NCBI GenBank assembly: GCA_018365455.1
Contig: JAGZJZ010000037.1
Location: 1 to 62,444, forward strand
Direction: 5' to 3'
Source of the DNA: Clostridiales bacterium
GTDB lineage: Bacteria > Bacillota > Clostridia > Lachnospirales > Lachnospiraceae
Length of the DNA stretch: 62,444 nucleotides
Made by a program: the position numbers and the translations under genes. Below, piece by piece: positions 1 to 7,898 of the stretch. The notes under the pieces were generated by a model. It was not told the origin of the DNA and searched no databases. It saw only the letters and a program-made list of their open reading frames with translations. Each line of letters starts with the position of its first letter. Position 1 is the first letter of the stretch.

Positions 1-1
1 C

Positions 2-619
2 AAGGAGCTGAGTGCCCAAATAACCTATGTGCTGGATGAGTTCCATCTGAAGAAATACCTGCTAAAACTGACCGGACATATGATGGACAGCGCAGAGGAT
101 GCAAGGAAAGAGCTGTGCAGTGCCATAAAGGACGGAACAAAGGCAGATTTTAAGAGGGTTGTAAAGCGAATAACCGGCTATGCGAGAACCGAAAATGAGC
201 AAAGGCGGATAAAGGAAAGTGCAGCGTATATTTTATCCAACTTTTCGGCAGCGCAGGTAAGACTTGGGCGAGAGGAAGGGGTCAGAGGCTGTAGTGCAGA
301 GGGGCATGTAAGCCATGTATTATCAAGCAGAATGAGCTCAAGACCGATGGGATGGAGCCGTCTGGGAGTTGACAAAATGTCACATTTACGAGCGTATTAC
401 TGGAATGGAGGAGATATGCTGGAACTGGTTAGGAGCCAGAAAGAAAAGCTGCAGGTAGCAGTGGGAGCAGAGAATGAGGTGCTGAGCTGTGAAGAGATCC
501 AAAAATCAGAAAGGGCAAGGCGATCAGCGCTGGGAAAATATGTGGAAAGTATAAGCCACAGCATCCGTTTACAGACGAGGCAGAAGATATATTTTCAGCA
601 TAATATCTGGGACCTGTAG
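2..619 (+). CDS. ISLre2-family transposase, C-terminal part (5' end outside window)
   Basis: The reading frame is open from the first bases of the window, so the start codon lies upstream and only about the last 205 residues are seen. The stretch GCSAEGHVSHVLSSRMSSRP, followed by GWS and a YYWNGG segment, is the conserved C-terminal block of ISLre2-type (formerly UPF0236) transposases, and the protein ends in a short NIWDL tail that resembles the NHIWGL ending common in that family. Full-length members are about 450-480 residues. The C terminus looks intact. Whether the element is active cannot be told because the other end is missing. The type I toxin-like module at 913-1128 lies just downstream. 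Confidence 0.8.
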   Translation, partial: KELSAQITYVLDEFHLKKYLLKLTGHMMDSAEDARKELCSAIKDGTKADFKRVVKRITGYARTENEQRRIKESAAYILSNFSAAQVRLGREEGVRGCSAEGHVSHVLSSRMSSRPMGWSRLGVDKMSHLRAYYWNGGDMLELVRSQKEKLQVAVGAENEVLSCEEIQKSERARRSALGKYVESISHSIRLQTRQKIYFQHNIWDL

Positions 620-912
620 AAGACATCGGAAAACAGAACGGGAGGAGCAGGTAAGGATTGCCTGGAGAAAAAACAGTAAAGGTGCTGTCGATGTCAATGG
701 GGTGCAGATAGAACCGATCAAAGCCCCCTGGCATTAACAGATACAGGACCTTTGCGGCAGCATGCCCAAAAGTAACAGGACTTGAAAAGAAAAAAAGGAA
801 ATGTTATAATCGGCATAGAAAAGCAAATCTAATATAGACTTAACACAAATCAGGGTGACTCTACCCTTTACAATCCTACAGTAAATTTACGCCGCCCGTT
901 TGCAAAATAGAA
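620..912. other. Intergenic, presumed right flank of the insertion sequence
   Basis: No convincing coding region. The first 150 bases after the transposase stop are GC-richer and probably include the outer end of the ISLre2 element, but I could not define the terminal inverted repeat with only one end in view. An AT-rich stretch then leads into the antisense RNA promoter at 913. Confidence 0.4.
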
Positions 913-941
913 TTGACAGTATTCCATTGCTATTATATAAT
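913..941 (+). promoter_or_regulatory. Sigma-A type promoter of antisense RNA (module 1)
   Basis: Perfect TTGACA at 913-918 and perfect TATAAT at 936-941 with a 17-base spacer. No reading frame follows. The transcript would run into the hairpin terminator at 1004-1047, opposite the end of the small toxin-like gene. Confidence 0.85.
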
Positions 942-947
942 ACACTT

Positions 948-1047
948 AACAGGAAACCGATAGCTAGACATATCCTAGCCACCCCGGTTGCCAATTAGTT
1001 ACTAAAAAATAGTCGTTCACTGGTCAAGGTGAGAGCGACTATTTTTT
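948..1047 (+). ncRNA. Candidate antisense antitoxin RNA, module 1
   Basis: About 100 nt, from the expected start about 7 bases after the TATAAT box to the terminator. The body can fold: AACCG (near 954) pairs with CGGTT (near 985), enclosing GCTAG/CTAGC. The 3' part overlaps the last codons of the 29-residue toxin-like peptide on the minus strand, so base pairing with the toxin mRNA 3' end is expected. The boundaries are inferred from promoter and terminator only. The same design recurs at 23542-23638, 24055-24149 and 55314-55397. Confidence 0.65.
1004..1047. terminator. Bidirectional Rho-independent terminator, module 1
   Basis: AAAAAATAGTCG at 1004-1015 pairs with CGACTATTTTTT at 1036-1047, with an inner TCAC/GTGA helix. 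The A-tract and T-tract flanks make it usable from both strands, ending both the antisense RNA (+) and the toxin mRNA (-). Confidence 0.85.
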
Positions 1048-1128
1048 ACGTCTTTCTTGAAAATTAAGTATTGATATGACTAAGTTAACCATTGATATAA
1101 TGATCATGAACTCTTCATATGTACTCAA
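1039..1128 (-). CDS. Holin-like type I toxin peptide, 29 aa (module 1)
   Basis: A 29-residue peptide starting at a TTG codon: MSTYEEFM, then a hydrophobic stretch (residues 8-22) and a basic QERRKK tail. A GGTGGTG ribosome binding site lies 5-6 bases upstream. The N-terminal TYEEFM plus a single membrane helix plus a lysine/arginine tail is the layout of the Firmicute putative holin-like toxins (Hol_Tox family), small membrane peptides controlled by overlapping antisense RNAs. The stop codon sits in the shared terminator stem, and a strong promoter for an opposing RNA is 100-125 bases past the stop. It is expected to act at the membrane. Assignment rests on layout and resemblance to modules 2-4, not on a database search. 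Confidence 0.7.
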   Translation of the reverse strand: MSTYEEFMIIISMVNLVISILNFQERRKK

Positions 1129-1435
1129 AAAATCACCACCTTTATTCTTAAAGTAGGTGGAAGACATGTCGCCCTATCGATTCCCGGTTAAATGTATGAT
1201 AAAAAGAATTTAAAATTAAAAACAATATGTGAATAGAAAATATAATATAAAAAATAAATTAATATGATGTTTAAATAATAAACTATAATTCGATCCTGGT
1301 CAAGTGAAATAAATATTATATTTTAATATGTGAGTATTTATTTCAACATATATTATGTCGCAAAAAACAGAAGGATAAAGCAAAAAAATTTCATATTTTG
1401 CTTTATCCTTTATAATAGATATTCTATTAAAAAAA
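1129..1435. other. AT-rich intergenic region
   Basis: No gene seen. It holds the leader and probable promoter of the toxin-like gene on the minus strand (a TATCAT-like box near 1195-1200), and further right a very AT-rich stretch. Near 1365-1425 the sequence AAAGGATAAAGCA/TGCTTTATCCTTT forms a hairpin that may end the regulator operon coming from the right. Confidence 0.4.
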
Positions 1436-2200
1436 TTACCCCTCCGCCTTCTCCCGATAATCAAACGGACTCATCCCGGTCTGTTTTTTAAAAATCCTGC
1501 TGAAATAAGCCTGGTCATGATACCCTACAATTTCCCCAATCTGCCGGATTGACAGCTCCGGCTTGTGCAGCAGATATTGCTTTGCCTGCGTGATACGCAG
1601 AGAGGTTATGTATTTGGATGGAGTCATGTCGTATTTCTGGCAGAAGATTTTGGTCAGGTAACTGGAACTGTAGTTCATGTTACTGGCGATGATGTTCAGA
1701 TTGATATCCACATTATAGTTATGAATAATATATTCTTTGAGAACCTTTGCAATCTGTTCCGGTGTATTCCGGGTCATTTCCGGATTAAAGATATCAGCAT
1801 ATTCATTGCGCTGTATTTCAAAGTCATTCTTTATGCCCTGGAGAGCGGCATAAAGTTCTTCTGGGTCAATTGGCTTGAGCAGATATTCCGACACCTGCAG
1901 CTGGATCGCCCGCTTGGCATATTCAAAGTCAGAAAATCCACTGGTAATGATGAACCGGGTTAAAGGCAGGCGTGCATGTACTTTTTCCAGCAGCTGTATG
2001 CCGTTCATCAGCGGCATTTTAATATCTGTGATTACCAGATCCGGTTCCAGTTCTTTTATAAGCTCATAAGCCTGTGTTCCTGTCTGTGCTTTCCCGGTCA
2101 CTTTAAATCCCAAACCGGTATTTTCGATCTTACGAATCAAATTCTCTAATAACAATTCTTCGTCTTCCGCAACGACGACTGTATAGTTGGAAATTGCCAT
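1436..2200 (-). CDS. YesN/AraC-type response regulator, locus A
   Basis: A 254-residue response regulator. Residues 1-120 form a receiver domain with acidic pocket AEDEE (11-15), phospho-acceptor Asp59 in VITDIKMP, and Lys in EYLLKPID. The C-terminal 100 residues carry two AraC-type helix-turn-helix motifs, ending in the typical AYFSRIFKKQTGMSPFDYRE. The start at 2200 (MAISNY) is preferred over one 16 codons upstream because GGAGGAG sits 7 bases before it. It is shorter than the 480-540-residue regulators of loci B-D because it lacks their long middle region. It lies directly downstream of the kinase gene and is divergent from the transporter operon that it presumably activates. Confidence 0.9.
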   Translation of the reverse strand: MAISNYTVVVAEDEELLLENLIRKIENTGLGFKVTGKAQTGTQAYELIKELEPDLVITDIKMPLMNGIQLLEKVHARLPLTRFIITSGFSDFEYAKRAIQLQVSEYLLKPIDPEELYAALQGIKNDFEIQRNEYADIFNPEMTRNTPEQIAKVLKEYIIHNYNVDINLNIIASNMNYSSSYLTKIFCQKYDMTPSKYITSLRITQAKQYLLHKPELSIRQIGEIVGYHDQAYFSRIFKKQTGMSPFDYREKAEG

Positions 2201-2259
2201 GTTTATTCTCCTCCGCAATGTGTGATAAACAGGTTCGGATTGTATCACAGGTATGAATT

Positions 2260-4074
2260 TTAAATGCGCTCCAGGCTCTTTTTTCTGCCAATGGATACAA
2301 TTCCATGTCCATCCTTTGTATTTCCGTATGCAAAGATTATATCATCTCCGCAGAAAAGTTTCCATCGTAAATAGACATTTAACATCCCCATACCATTTAT
2401 TTCTATTTCCGGCATACCCGGCTTGGCGGCAGCAGCTTCGATCCTGGAGTGTATCAGCTGGATGGATTCTTCGGTAAATCCGGAACCGGAATCAATGATA
2501 TCAATCTGCCAGCTTTCTTCTGTGACTTTGCTTTGGATTTTAAGACTCCAGGGAGGTTCACAGTTGGTGCCGTATTTTAGCGCATTTTCCACTAAGGGCT
2601 GGATGACCAGCTTGGGTATCTTAAGGGAAAGAAGGGATTCATCTACGTGAATCTCATAATTCAGGCTGGACTGGTATCGTACTTTCATACAGTAAAGGTA
2701 TTCTTGAATATATGCAGTTTCCTCCCCAAGAGTGACTGAGGTCGAATCCCCTTTTGTAATATAGCGCATGATTTTAGTGAGATTACGGCACATTTTTACC
2801 ACCTCATCAGACTGGTTATTTTCCGCCAGTACAATAATGCCTGAGAGGGTATTATAGTAAAAATGCGGGTTAATCTGAGACTGAAGTGCCAGGCTGCGGG
2901 ACTTTATTTCCTGCTGTCTGGTATCAATTAATTCATCCATGGAGGTCTTTAAGTTGCTGCTCATGCTTAAAAATGCCTGGTTTAGCTCCTCCAGCTCATC
3001 AAATGAAGCATCCAGGGGCTCTTTCTTCTGCTGCCCCAGGGTATCCAGCGCAGTTTTCTTAATGATATTGCGCAGCTGTTTGATGGGCTTCGTGAGACTT
3101 CTTGACAGGTACCAGGAGATAAATACAGAGCACGCCAGCATAGCGGCTACCCCAAGTCCCAGTACGTGAATCAGGTTTCTGACCGGCTGTAAAATGTGGT
3201 TTTGGGGCTGAACGGTTACGTAGGTCCAGCCGGTATAAGAGGATGAATTGGAAACCAGTATTTCCGTGGTACGGGAATCTTCATTAAAAAAGGATGCGTG
3301 CCCCAGAGCGGAATCTATGGAGTTGAAATAATCCGGCAGGGCTTTTTGTTCGGACTCTTCCAGTTTGTAAGGGAATACAAGGGTACCGTTTTTATCATAG
3401 ATATAAACACTGGGGGCATCTGCATTTTTCTGCTGGTAGGAGGTGATGTATTTAAAAATAGTACTGCATTTTTTAACGGTTTCGATGGCGCCCACCTGTT
3501 TTTTGTATCGGTTGTGAAATACGCGGTATAAAGACATATACCAGACCGGCGTTCGGCTGGTATTGGAGTTGCTGGTAATTTCTGTGGTGGCATAGGGAAG
3601 GCTTAGCAGCTTCTTTCCACCTAATTCCTTTGTATGCTCCAGCCAGGGAAGCGTGTCCATATCCATTTTTTTACTGTTGTTTTTGATTCCGACCTGCACA
3701 ACGGAACCGGAAAAATCATAGAGATTAATCTGGTCTACCTTCAGGTCTGCTCCGTTAATGGTTACAAACAGATCAGCCAGAGCCATAAAATCATTAGAAG
3801 AAACCCGCAGGTCGTTAGCTTCTGCCAGTCGGTCTTTTACCAGGTTGCTGTAACCTATGTTAATGGAAACAGAATCCATATCCTGCAGAATCTGTTCTGT
3901 CTGCTGCAAAAAAGATAAATTCATATCCGTTGCGGCCTTTGTTTCTCTTTCAATTAAAATGTTAGAAGTGTAGCGGTAAAAGAAGATAGAAAAGGCAATT
4001 ACAACTAATAGTGCAAGACCAAGATAGGCTAAAAAGAACTTAGTTTGCAGCTTTATTTGGTGGTTTTTCTTCAT
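2260..4074 (-). CDS. YesM-type sensor histidine kinase, locus A
   Basis: A 604-residue kinase. An N-terminal membrane helix (about 13-34) is followed by a roughly 270-residue extracellular sensor region and a second helix near 300-325. Then come a HAMP linker, a His_kinase domain with phospho-acceptor His404 in QINPHFYYN, and an ATPase domain (N box VENALKYG; G boxes DSGSGF and GMGMLNV). This is the class that pairs with AraC-type regulators to control sugar ABC transporters, and its partner regulator follows 59 bases downstream in the same direction. The ligand is unknown but is probably the oligosaccharide bound by the neighbouring binding protein. Confidence 0.92.
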   Translation of the reverse strand: MKKNHQIKLQTKFFLAYLGLALLVVIAFSIFFYRYTSNILIERETKAATDMNLSFLQQTEQILQDMDSVSINIGYSNLVKDRLAEANDLRVSSNDFMALADLFVTINGADLKVDQINLYDFSGSVVQVGIKNNSKKMDMDTLPWLEHTKELGGKKLLSLPYATTEITSNSNTSRTPVWYMSLYRVFHNRYKKQVGAIETVKKCSTIFKYITSYQQKNADAPSVYIYDKNGTLVFPYKLEESEQKALPDYFNSIDSALGHASFFNEDSRTTEILVSNSSSYTGWTYVTVQPQNHILQPVRNLIHVLGLGVAAMLACSVFISWYLSRSLTKPIKQLRNIIKKTALDTLGQQKKEPLDASFDELEELNQAFLSMSSNLKTSMDELIDTRQQEIKSRSLALQSQINPHFYYNTLSGIIVLAENNQSDEVVKMCRNLTKIMRYITKGDSTSVTLGEETAYIQEYLYCMKVRYQSSLNYEIHVDESLLSLKIPKLVIQPLVENALKYGTNCEPPWSLKIQSKVTEESWQIDIIDSGSGFTEESIQLIHSRIEAAAAKPGMPEIEINGMGMLNVYLRWKLFCGDDIIFAYGNTKDGHGIVSIGRKKSLERI

Positions 4075-4106
4075 ATTTTTGGTCCCCCATTTGTTTGTCT
4101 TCTTAT

Positions 4107-4112
4107 ATTATA
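4107..4112 (-). promoter_or_regulatory. -10 box for the locus A kinase/regulator operon
   Basis: On the minus strand the sequence reads TATAAT 33 bases upstream of the kinase ATG, in an AT-rich context. No good -35 is present at 16-18 bases. Confidence 0.45.
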
Positions 4113-4167
4113 ACAAAAATCACCAAAAAGAAAGGATAATTTTTTGTGTTTGTAGGCAAAGTGTGAA

Positions 4168-4226
4168 AAAAGTCCAAATTCTGTTGGGAATAGTGCATGG
4201 ACTTTTCAGAAGAAAAAAAGTACAAT
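4168..4226 (+). promoter_or_regulatory. Promoter and inverted repeat before locus A binding protein
   Basis: TGGACT (4198-4203) and TACAAT (4221-4226) are spaced by 17 bases. A 9-base inverted repeat, AAAAGTCCA (4168-4176) and TGGACTTTT (4198-4206), overlaps the -35 box and is a candidate site for the divergently encoded response regulator. Confidence 0.55.
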
Positions 4227-4285
4227 TAGTTCATCAGATAAACAAAACGCGGAACAATGGGAATGGAAAATGGGAGGAATAAAAA

Positions 4286-5728
4286 ATGAAGAAAAAAGTG
4301 ATCAGTGCTTTACTTTGTGCAACTATGGTAATCACAATGGCAACTGGATGCGGATCAGGCGACAAGACAGAAACTACAGCAGCAACCAGTGCAGCAAAAG
4401 AGACGGAAGCTGCTAAGACAGAAGGAAGCGAAGCAGGCAGTGCTGCAGATACAGAAGAAGCAGCGGAAACAAAGGCAGAAGGGGAAACAGCAGCGTCGAA
4501 TACAGACTTTGCGGGAGAAGAACTCAGTATTCTGGTTTCCGCAGGATGGATGGACAACCGCTATGATGAAACCATCGCCCGTTTTGAAGAGACTTATGGA
4601 GTGACTGTTGACTTACAGACAATTCCGGCAGACCAGTATGGCGATTTGCTGCAGTCTAAATTAACAACAGATTCCTGCGCGGATATATTCTGGATTCAGT
4701 CAAATCCCTTTGCAATTGCATCTCAGATTGTAGATCCTGAAAAATATTGTATTGACTTTTCAGATGCATCATGGAAAAGCGTCATGCCGGAAAACAGACT
4801 TTCCGCATGTGAATACGATGGGAAACTGTATGGTTTACAGATCTGGCATAACTCTCCGGAATATGTAATGGTTTATAATAAAACGTTATTTGGTGAATTG
4901 GGATTGGAAGCACCTAAGACCTATGATGAAATGTTAAAGGTTTGTGAGAAGCTGTCAGCAGAAGGCATCACACCATGGTTTGAGCCGGGAGCAGACGGAT
5001 GGCAGCATCCACTGGCATTTTTCCAGATCGGCGGAGCATACGAGGCAGACCAGCCGGGATTATATGACAAGCTGAATAATAACGAAGCAAAATTTGCAGA
5101 TAACCAGTTAATGATAAAAGTACTGGAACAATACAAGGAACTGGCAGACAAAGGATATCTTGGCGAAGACTGGATCGGAACCGACTCCACCAATATGGTA
5201 AATGAATTCGCAGACAGAAATTGTGCTATGGCAATTGCCAATTCTTCCTTCATCAAACAGATTCAGGATGAAACCGAAACAACAGATGAATTTGGTTTAT
5301 TCTTAGAACCATTGGGAGACAACACATACTTCCCTACAAGCCCGGCCGGTCCTACCATGTTCGGCTATAAAGGAACCACACATCCGGAGCTGGTCAAAGA
5401 ATTCTTCAACTTTGTAACGACAACAGAGAGCTTACAGGAAATTCTGGACAATTCACCGTCCTACACCAACCTGGATGTAAACGATGACAATTTACAGCAG
5501 CACTGGTTACCGGAAGAAGAAGAATTCATGAAGACACTTACCGAAGAGCAGATGAAAACACCGGTACTTCAGAACGGTACAAAGTACACAAATGATTACT
5601 GGATGCAGTTTGGACAGGATATGGTTGCATACTGTACCGGACAGATGGAAGCAAATGATGTACTGAAAAATATGGATAACAACAGGGCAGAAGCAGCGAA
5701 GGTTGCAAACGACCCTGCATGGAAATAA
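4286..5728 (+). CDS. Sugar ABC transporter solute-binding lipoprotein, locus A
   Basis: 480 residues. Signal peptide with lipobox ATGC (lipidated Cys22), then a low-complexity Ala/Glu/Thr linker to about residue 70, then a family-1 extracellular solute-binding fold (MalE-like; LSILVSAGWMD, DIFWIQSN, YNKTLFGELG). It would be tethered to the outer face of the membrane and deliver an oligosaccharide to the two permeases that follow. The start is supported by GGGAGGAAT 6 bases upstream. The substrate is unknown; the neighbouring GH95 enzyme suggests a fucosylated glycan. Confidence 0.93.
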   Translation: MKKKVISALLCATMVITMATGCGSGDKTETTAATSAAKETEAAKTEGSEAGSAADTEEAAETKAEGETAASNTDFAGEELSILVSAGWMDNRYDETIARFEETYGVTVDLQTIPADQYGDLLQSKLTTDSCADIFWIQSNPFAIASQIVDPEKYCIDFSDASWKSVMPENRLSACEYDGKLYGLQIWHNSPEYVMVYNKTLFGELGLEAPKTYDEMLKVCEKLSAEGITPWFEPGADGWQHPLAFFQIGGAYEADQPGLYDKLNNNEAKFADNQLMIKVLEQYKELADKGYLGEDWIGTDSTNMVNEFADRNCAMAIANSSFIKQIQDETETTDEFGLFLEPLGDNTYFPTSPAGPTMFGYKGTTHPELVKEFFNFVTTTESLQEILDNSPSYTNLDVNDDNLQQHWLPEEEEFMKTLTEEQMKTPVLQNGTKYTNDYWMQFGQDMVAYCTGQMEANDVLKNMDNNRAEAAKVANDPAWK

Positions 5729-5754
5729 GGGACACATTCCATGCTGAACTTTTG

Positions 5755-5785
5755 GTGCCGGGAGCAGTAAGAAACCTCCCGGCAC
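5755..5785 (+). terminator. Intercistronic hairpin between binding protein and permease, locus A
   Basis: GTGCCGGGAG pairs perfectly with CTCCCGGCAC around an 11-base loop. There is no T-tract, so it more likely stabilises the upstream message or attenuates than terminates fully. Confidence 0.7.
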
Positions 5786-5814
5786 TCTCTATCAAAAGAA
5801 AGTGGTGAAGTAAT

Positions 5815-6693
5815 ATGAATAAAAAGAAAATCTATCCACAATGGTTCCTGTTTGTCCCATTGGCATTATATATTTTATTTTTTCTGACCCCCAGTATACT
5901 CGGTATCTTTTATTCCTTTACCGACTGGAATTCCAGAAGTCTGGGAGAAACAAAGTTCGTAGGTTTACAGAATTATATTGAGATCTTTACATCGAACAAA
6001 GATTATGCATCCGGCATTTTCAACACCCTTAAATTTACGATAATATCGAATGTTTTAAAACTGATTCCGGCACTCTTAATTGCAATTATGCTGCAGGAAG
6101 GTCTGAAAGGCAAAAATGTTTACCGTACACTTTTATACCTGCCATCTGTTTTACCATTCTTGATCATAGGCTTAACATTTAAATCTATTTTAAACTATAA
6201 CACAGGACTTTTAAACAGCTTCCTGGACATGGTGAATTTAGGATTCCTTAAGCAGAAATGGCTATCAGACCTGGGGGTTGTGTGGAAATCTATCTATGGT
6301 GTGGATGCCTGGAGAGGAATCGGATATGTAATGACAATTTTCCTGGCTGGTCTGAATACCATACCAAAGTCCTATTATGAGGCAGCCCAGATTGACGGAG
6401 CGAATTTCTGGCAGAGAGTAAAAAATATCACCCTGCCTATGCTGCGTGGTGCCATTATGATCAATCTGGTATTTGGACTTACATACGGACTGAAAGTATT
6501 TGATATTGTCTATGTGCTGACAAACGGCGGTCCAGGACATGCAACAGAGGTTATTACCACATATTCCTACCAGCTCTATTCCAACGGACAATATGGAATG
6601 TCTACGGCACTTAATACGATTCTTCTGGTGATCACCGCAATAATCGGTGTGGTAGTTGTAAAAGTAATGAGTAAACAGGAGGTGCAGCAATAA
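5815..6693 (+). CDS. Sugar ABC transporter permease (MalF/UgpA type), locus A
   Basis: 292 residues with about six membrane helices and the cytoplasmic EAA loop EAAQIDGANFWQRVKNITLP, which docks the ATPase. The N terminus (PLALYILFFLTPSILGIFYSF) is typical of the first CUT1 permease. It forms the membrane channel with the next gene and is fed by the binding protein upstream. Its stop codon overlaps the ATG of the second permease (TAATG), indicating translational coupling. No ATPase gene is present in the operon. Confidence 0.93.
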   Translation: MNKKKIYPQWFLFVPLALYILFFLTPSILGIFYSFTDWNSRSLGETKFVGLQNYIEIFTSNKDYASGIFNTLKFTIISNVLKLIPALLIAIMLQEGLKGKNVYRTLLYLPSVLPFLIIGLTFKSILNYNTGLLNSFLDMVNLGFLKQKWLSDLGVVWKSIYGVDAWRGIGYVMTIFLAGLNTIPKSYYEAAQIDGANFWQRVKNITLPMLRGAIMINLVFGLTYGLKVFDIVYVLTNGGPGHATEVITTYSYQLYSNGQYGMSTALNTILLVITAIIGVVVVKVMSKQEVQQ

Positions 6694-7513
6694 TGAAAAA
6701 AATTTCGTACGTAATATAGCCAAACAAATTGTCTGTATTATTATGAGTATCATCGTAGTTGCCCCTTTCTATATGGTAGTCATCAACTCCTTTAAAAGTA
6801 AAAATGAAGCGGCAAGAATGAGCCTTGCCCTTCCTACAAAATGGTTTTTCAACAATTATACGGAAGTAATTGAAAAGGGAAAACTGGTACAGGGGTTTGC
6901 CAACAGCGTCACTTATGCAGTCGTTGCAACCCTCATCGGTGTCATCAGTTGTGCCATGGCGGCATTTGTAATGTGCAGAAAACGTACAAAAGTGAATAAC
7001 TTCCTGTATTATTTCGTATTATGTGGATTATTCTTCCCGGTGAACTACGTAACCTTGGTTAAAGTACTGACAGTTGCAGGACTTGCAAATACCAAATTTG
7101 GAATCATTATTGCGTTTACCAGTGCCATGATACCGTTTTGTATCTTCACCATACGAAACTTTGTCCTTTCCCTTCCGGTTGAATTGGATGAAGCAGCGGT
7201 AATCGATGGGGCGGGACCAATCTCTATGTTCTTCAAGATCATCGTTCCCATGTTAAAACCAACGCTGGTAACCTGTTTTATCCTGCAGTTTATGGGAGTC
7301 TGGAGTGATTTCCTGACACCTTTGTATTTATCTAATAAGAGTTCCATGTTCCCCATGAATATTGCAGTATACCAGTTCTTTGGCAAAAACAAAAACTACT
7401 GGAACTATATATTTGCCGATATTGTATTGACCTGTCTTCCGGTTGTAATTGTATATCTGATCGGACAAAAATATATTGTAGGCGGCATGACATCGGGAGC
7501 TGTAAAAGAATAA
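6693..7513 (+). CDS. Sugar ABC transporter permease (MalG type), locus A, apparent frameshift near start
   Basis: A MalG-like permease (EAAVIDGAGPISMFFKIIVP loop, C-terminal GGMTSGAVKE). The proper start, ATG at 6693, has AGGAGGTG upstream and overlaps the previous stop, but the reading frame from it closes after eight codons. One additional A in the seven-A run at 6696-6702 would join it to the main frame and give MKKNFVRNIAK followed by the first membrane helix, 274 residues in all. As written, the open frame begins only at ATG 6743, without a good binding site and without the cytoplasmic N terminus. Either a base was missed, the gene is broken, or slippage on the A-run restores the frame. 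Confidence 0.85.
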
Positions 7514-7525
7514 TACGTTAATAAA

Positions 7526-7629
7526 ATCCAGGCATCAGGTCTACGCTGCGCTTCGGTTCGTGCTAAACCCGCGCCACCGGCGCACAGCACCCATCGCGAA
7601 GGCGACTATAAATAGACAGATGCCTGGAT
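7526..7629. repeat. Large imperfect palindrome downstream of locus A permeases
   Basis: Outer arms ATCCAGGCATC (7526-7536) and GATGCCTGGAT (7619-7629) are followed inward by GTCTA/TAGAC, and an inner helix GTGCT/AGCAC encloses GCGCC/GGCGC. It is GC-richer than its surroundings. It could be a terminator-like RNA structure or a palindromic mobile repeat. No coding frame fits. Confidence 0.6.
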
Positions 7630-7780
7630 GTTCGTTTCCAAGGTTGGACAGTCGCCACTTTTCGCTGTGTATGTCCATTTATCCATAAAACGGTGGAAAT
7701 TAAATGAAATTTAAGTTATGATAGAAACACAAAATAATTTGCAGAGTATCAGAGGTATGTTTGAAATCACCGGCTGTTCA

Positions 7781-7878
7781 CTGCATAAATAATCAGGCAA
7801 TACACTTTGCTTTCCGCAATAGGAAAGCCTGTCTGTATTATAATAATTTATGCAGCGGTGCATGGGGTCAGACAGGCT
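7781..7878 (+). promoter_or_regulatory. Structured leader or operator region before the GH95 gene
   Basis: Three inverted repeats lie here: CTGCATAAAT (7781-7790)/ATTTATGCAG (7846-7855), GCTTTCC (7809-7815)/GGAAAGC (7822-7828), and AGCCTGTCTG (7826-7835)/CAGACAGGCT (7869-7878). The first and third cross each other in pseudoknot order. A TATAAT box at 7839-7844 has no recognisable -35. The region either folds as a leader RNA or holds palindromic operators. The GH95 ribosome binding site (AAAGGAG) is just downstream. Confidence 0.5.
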
Positions 7879-7898
7879 CTGGTTAAAGGAGTTATAGG

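Noticed and set aside
6265..6753. 162-codon minus-strand frame across the permease junction
   Set aside because: Opposite strand of two clear permease genes; no initiation signal.
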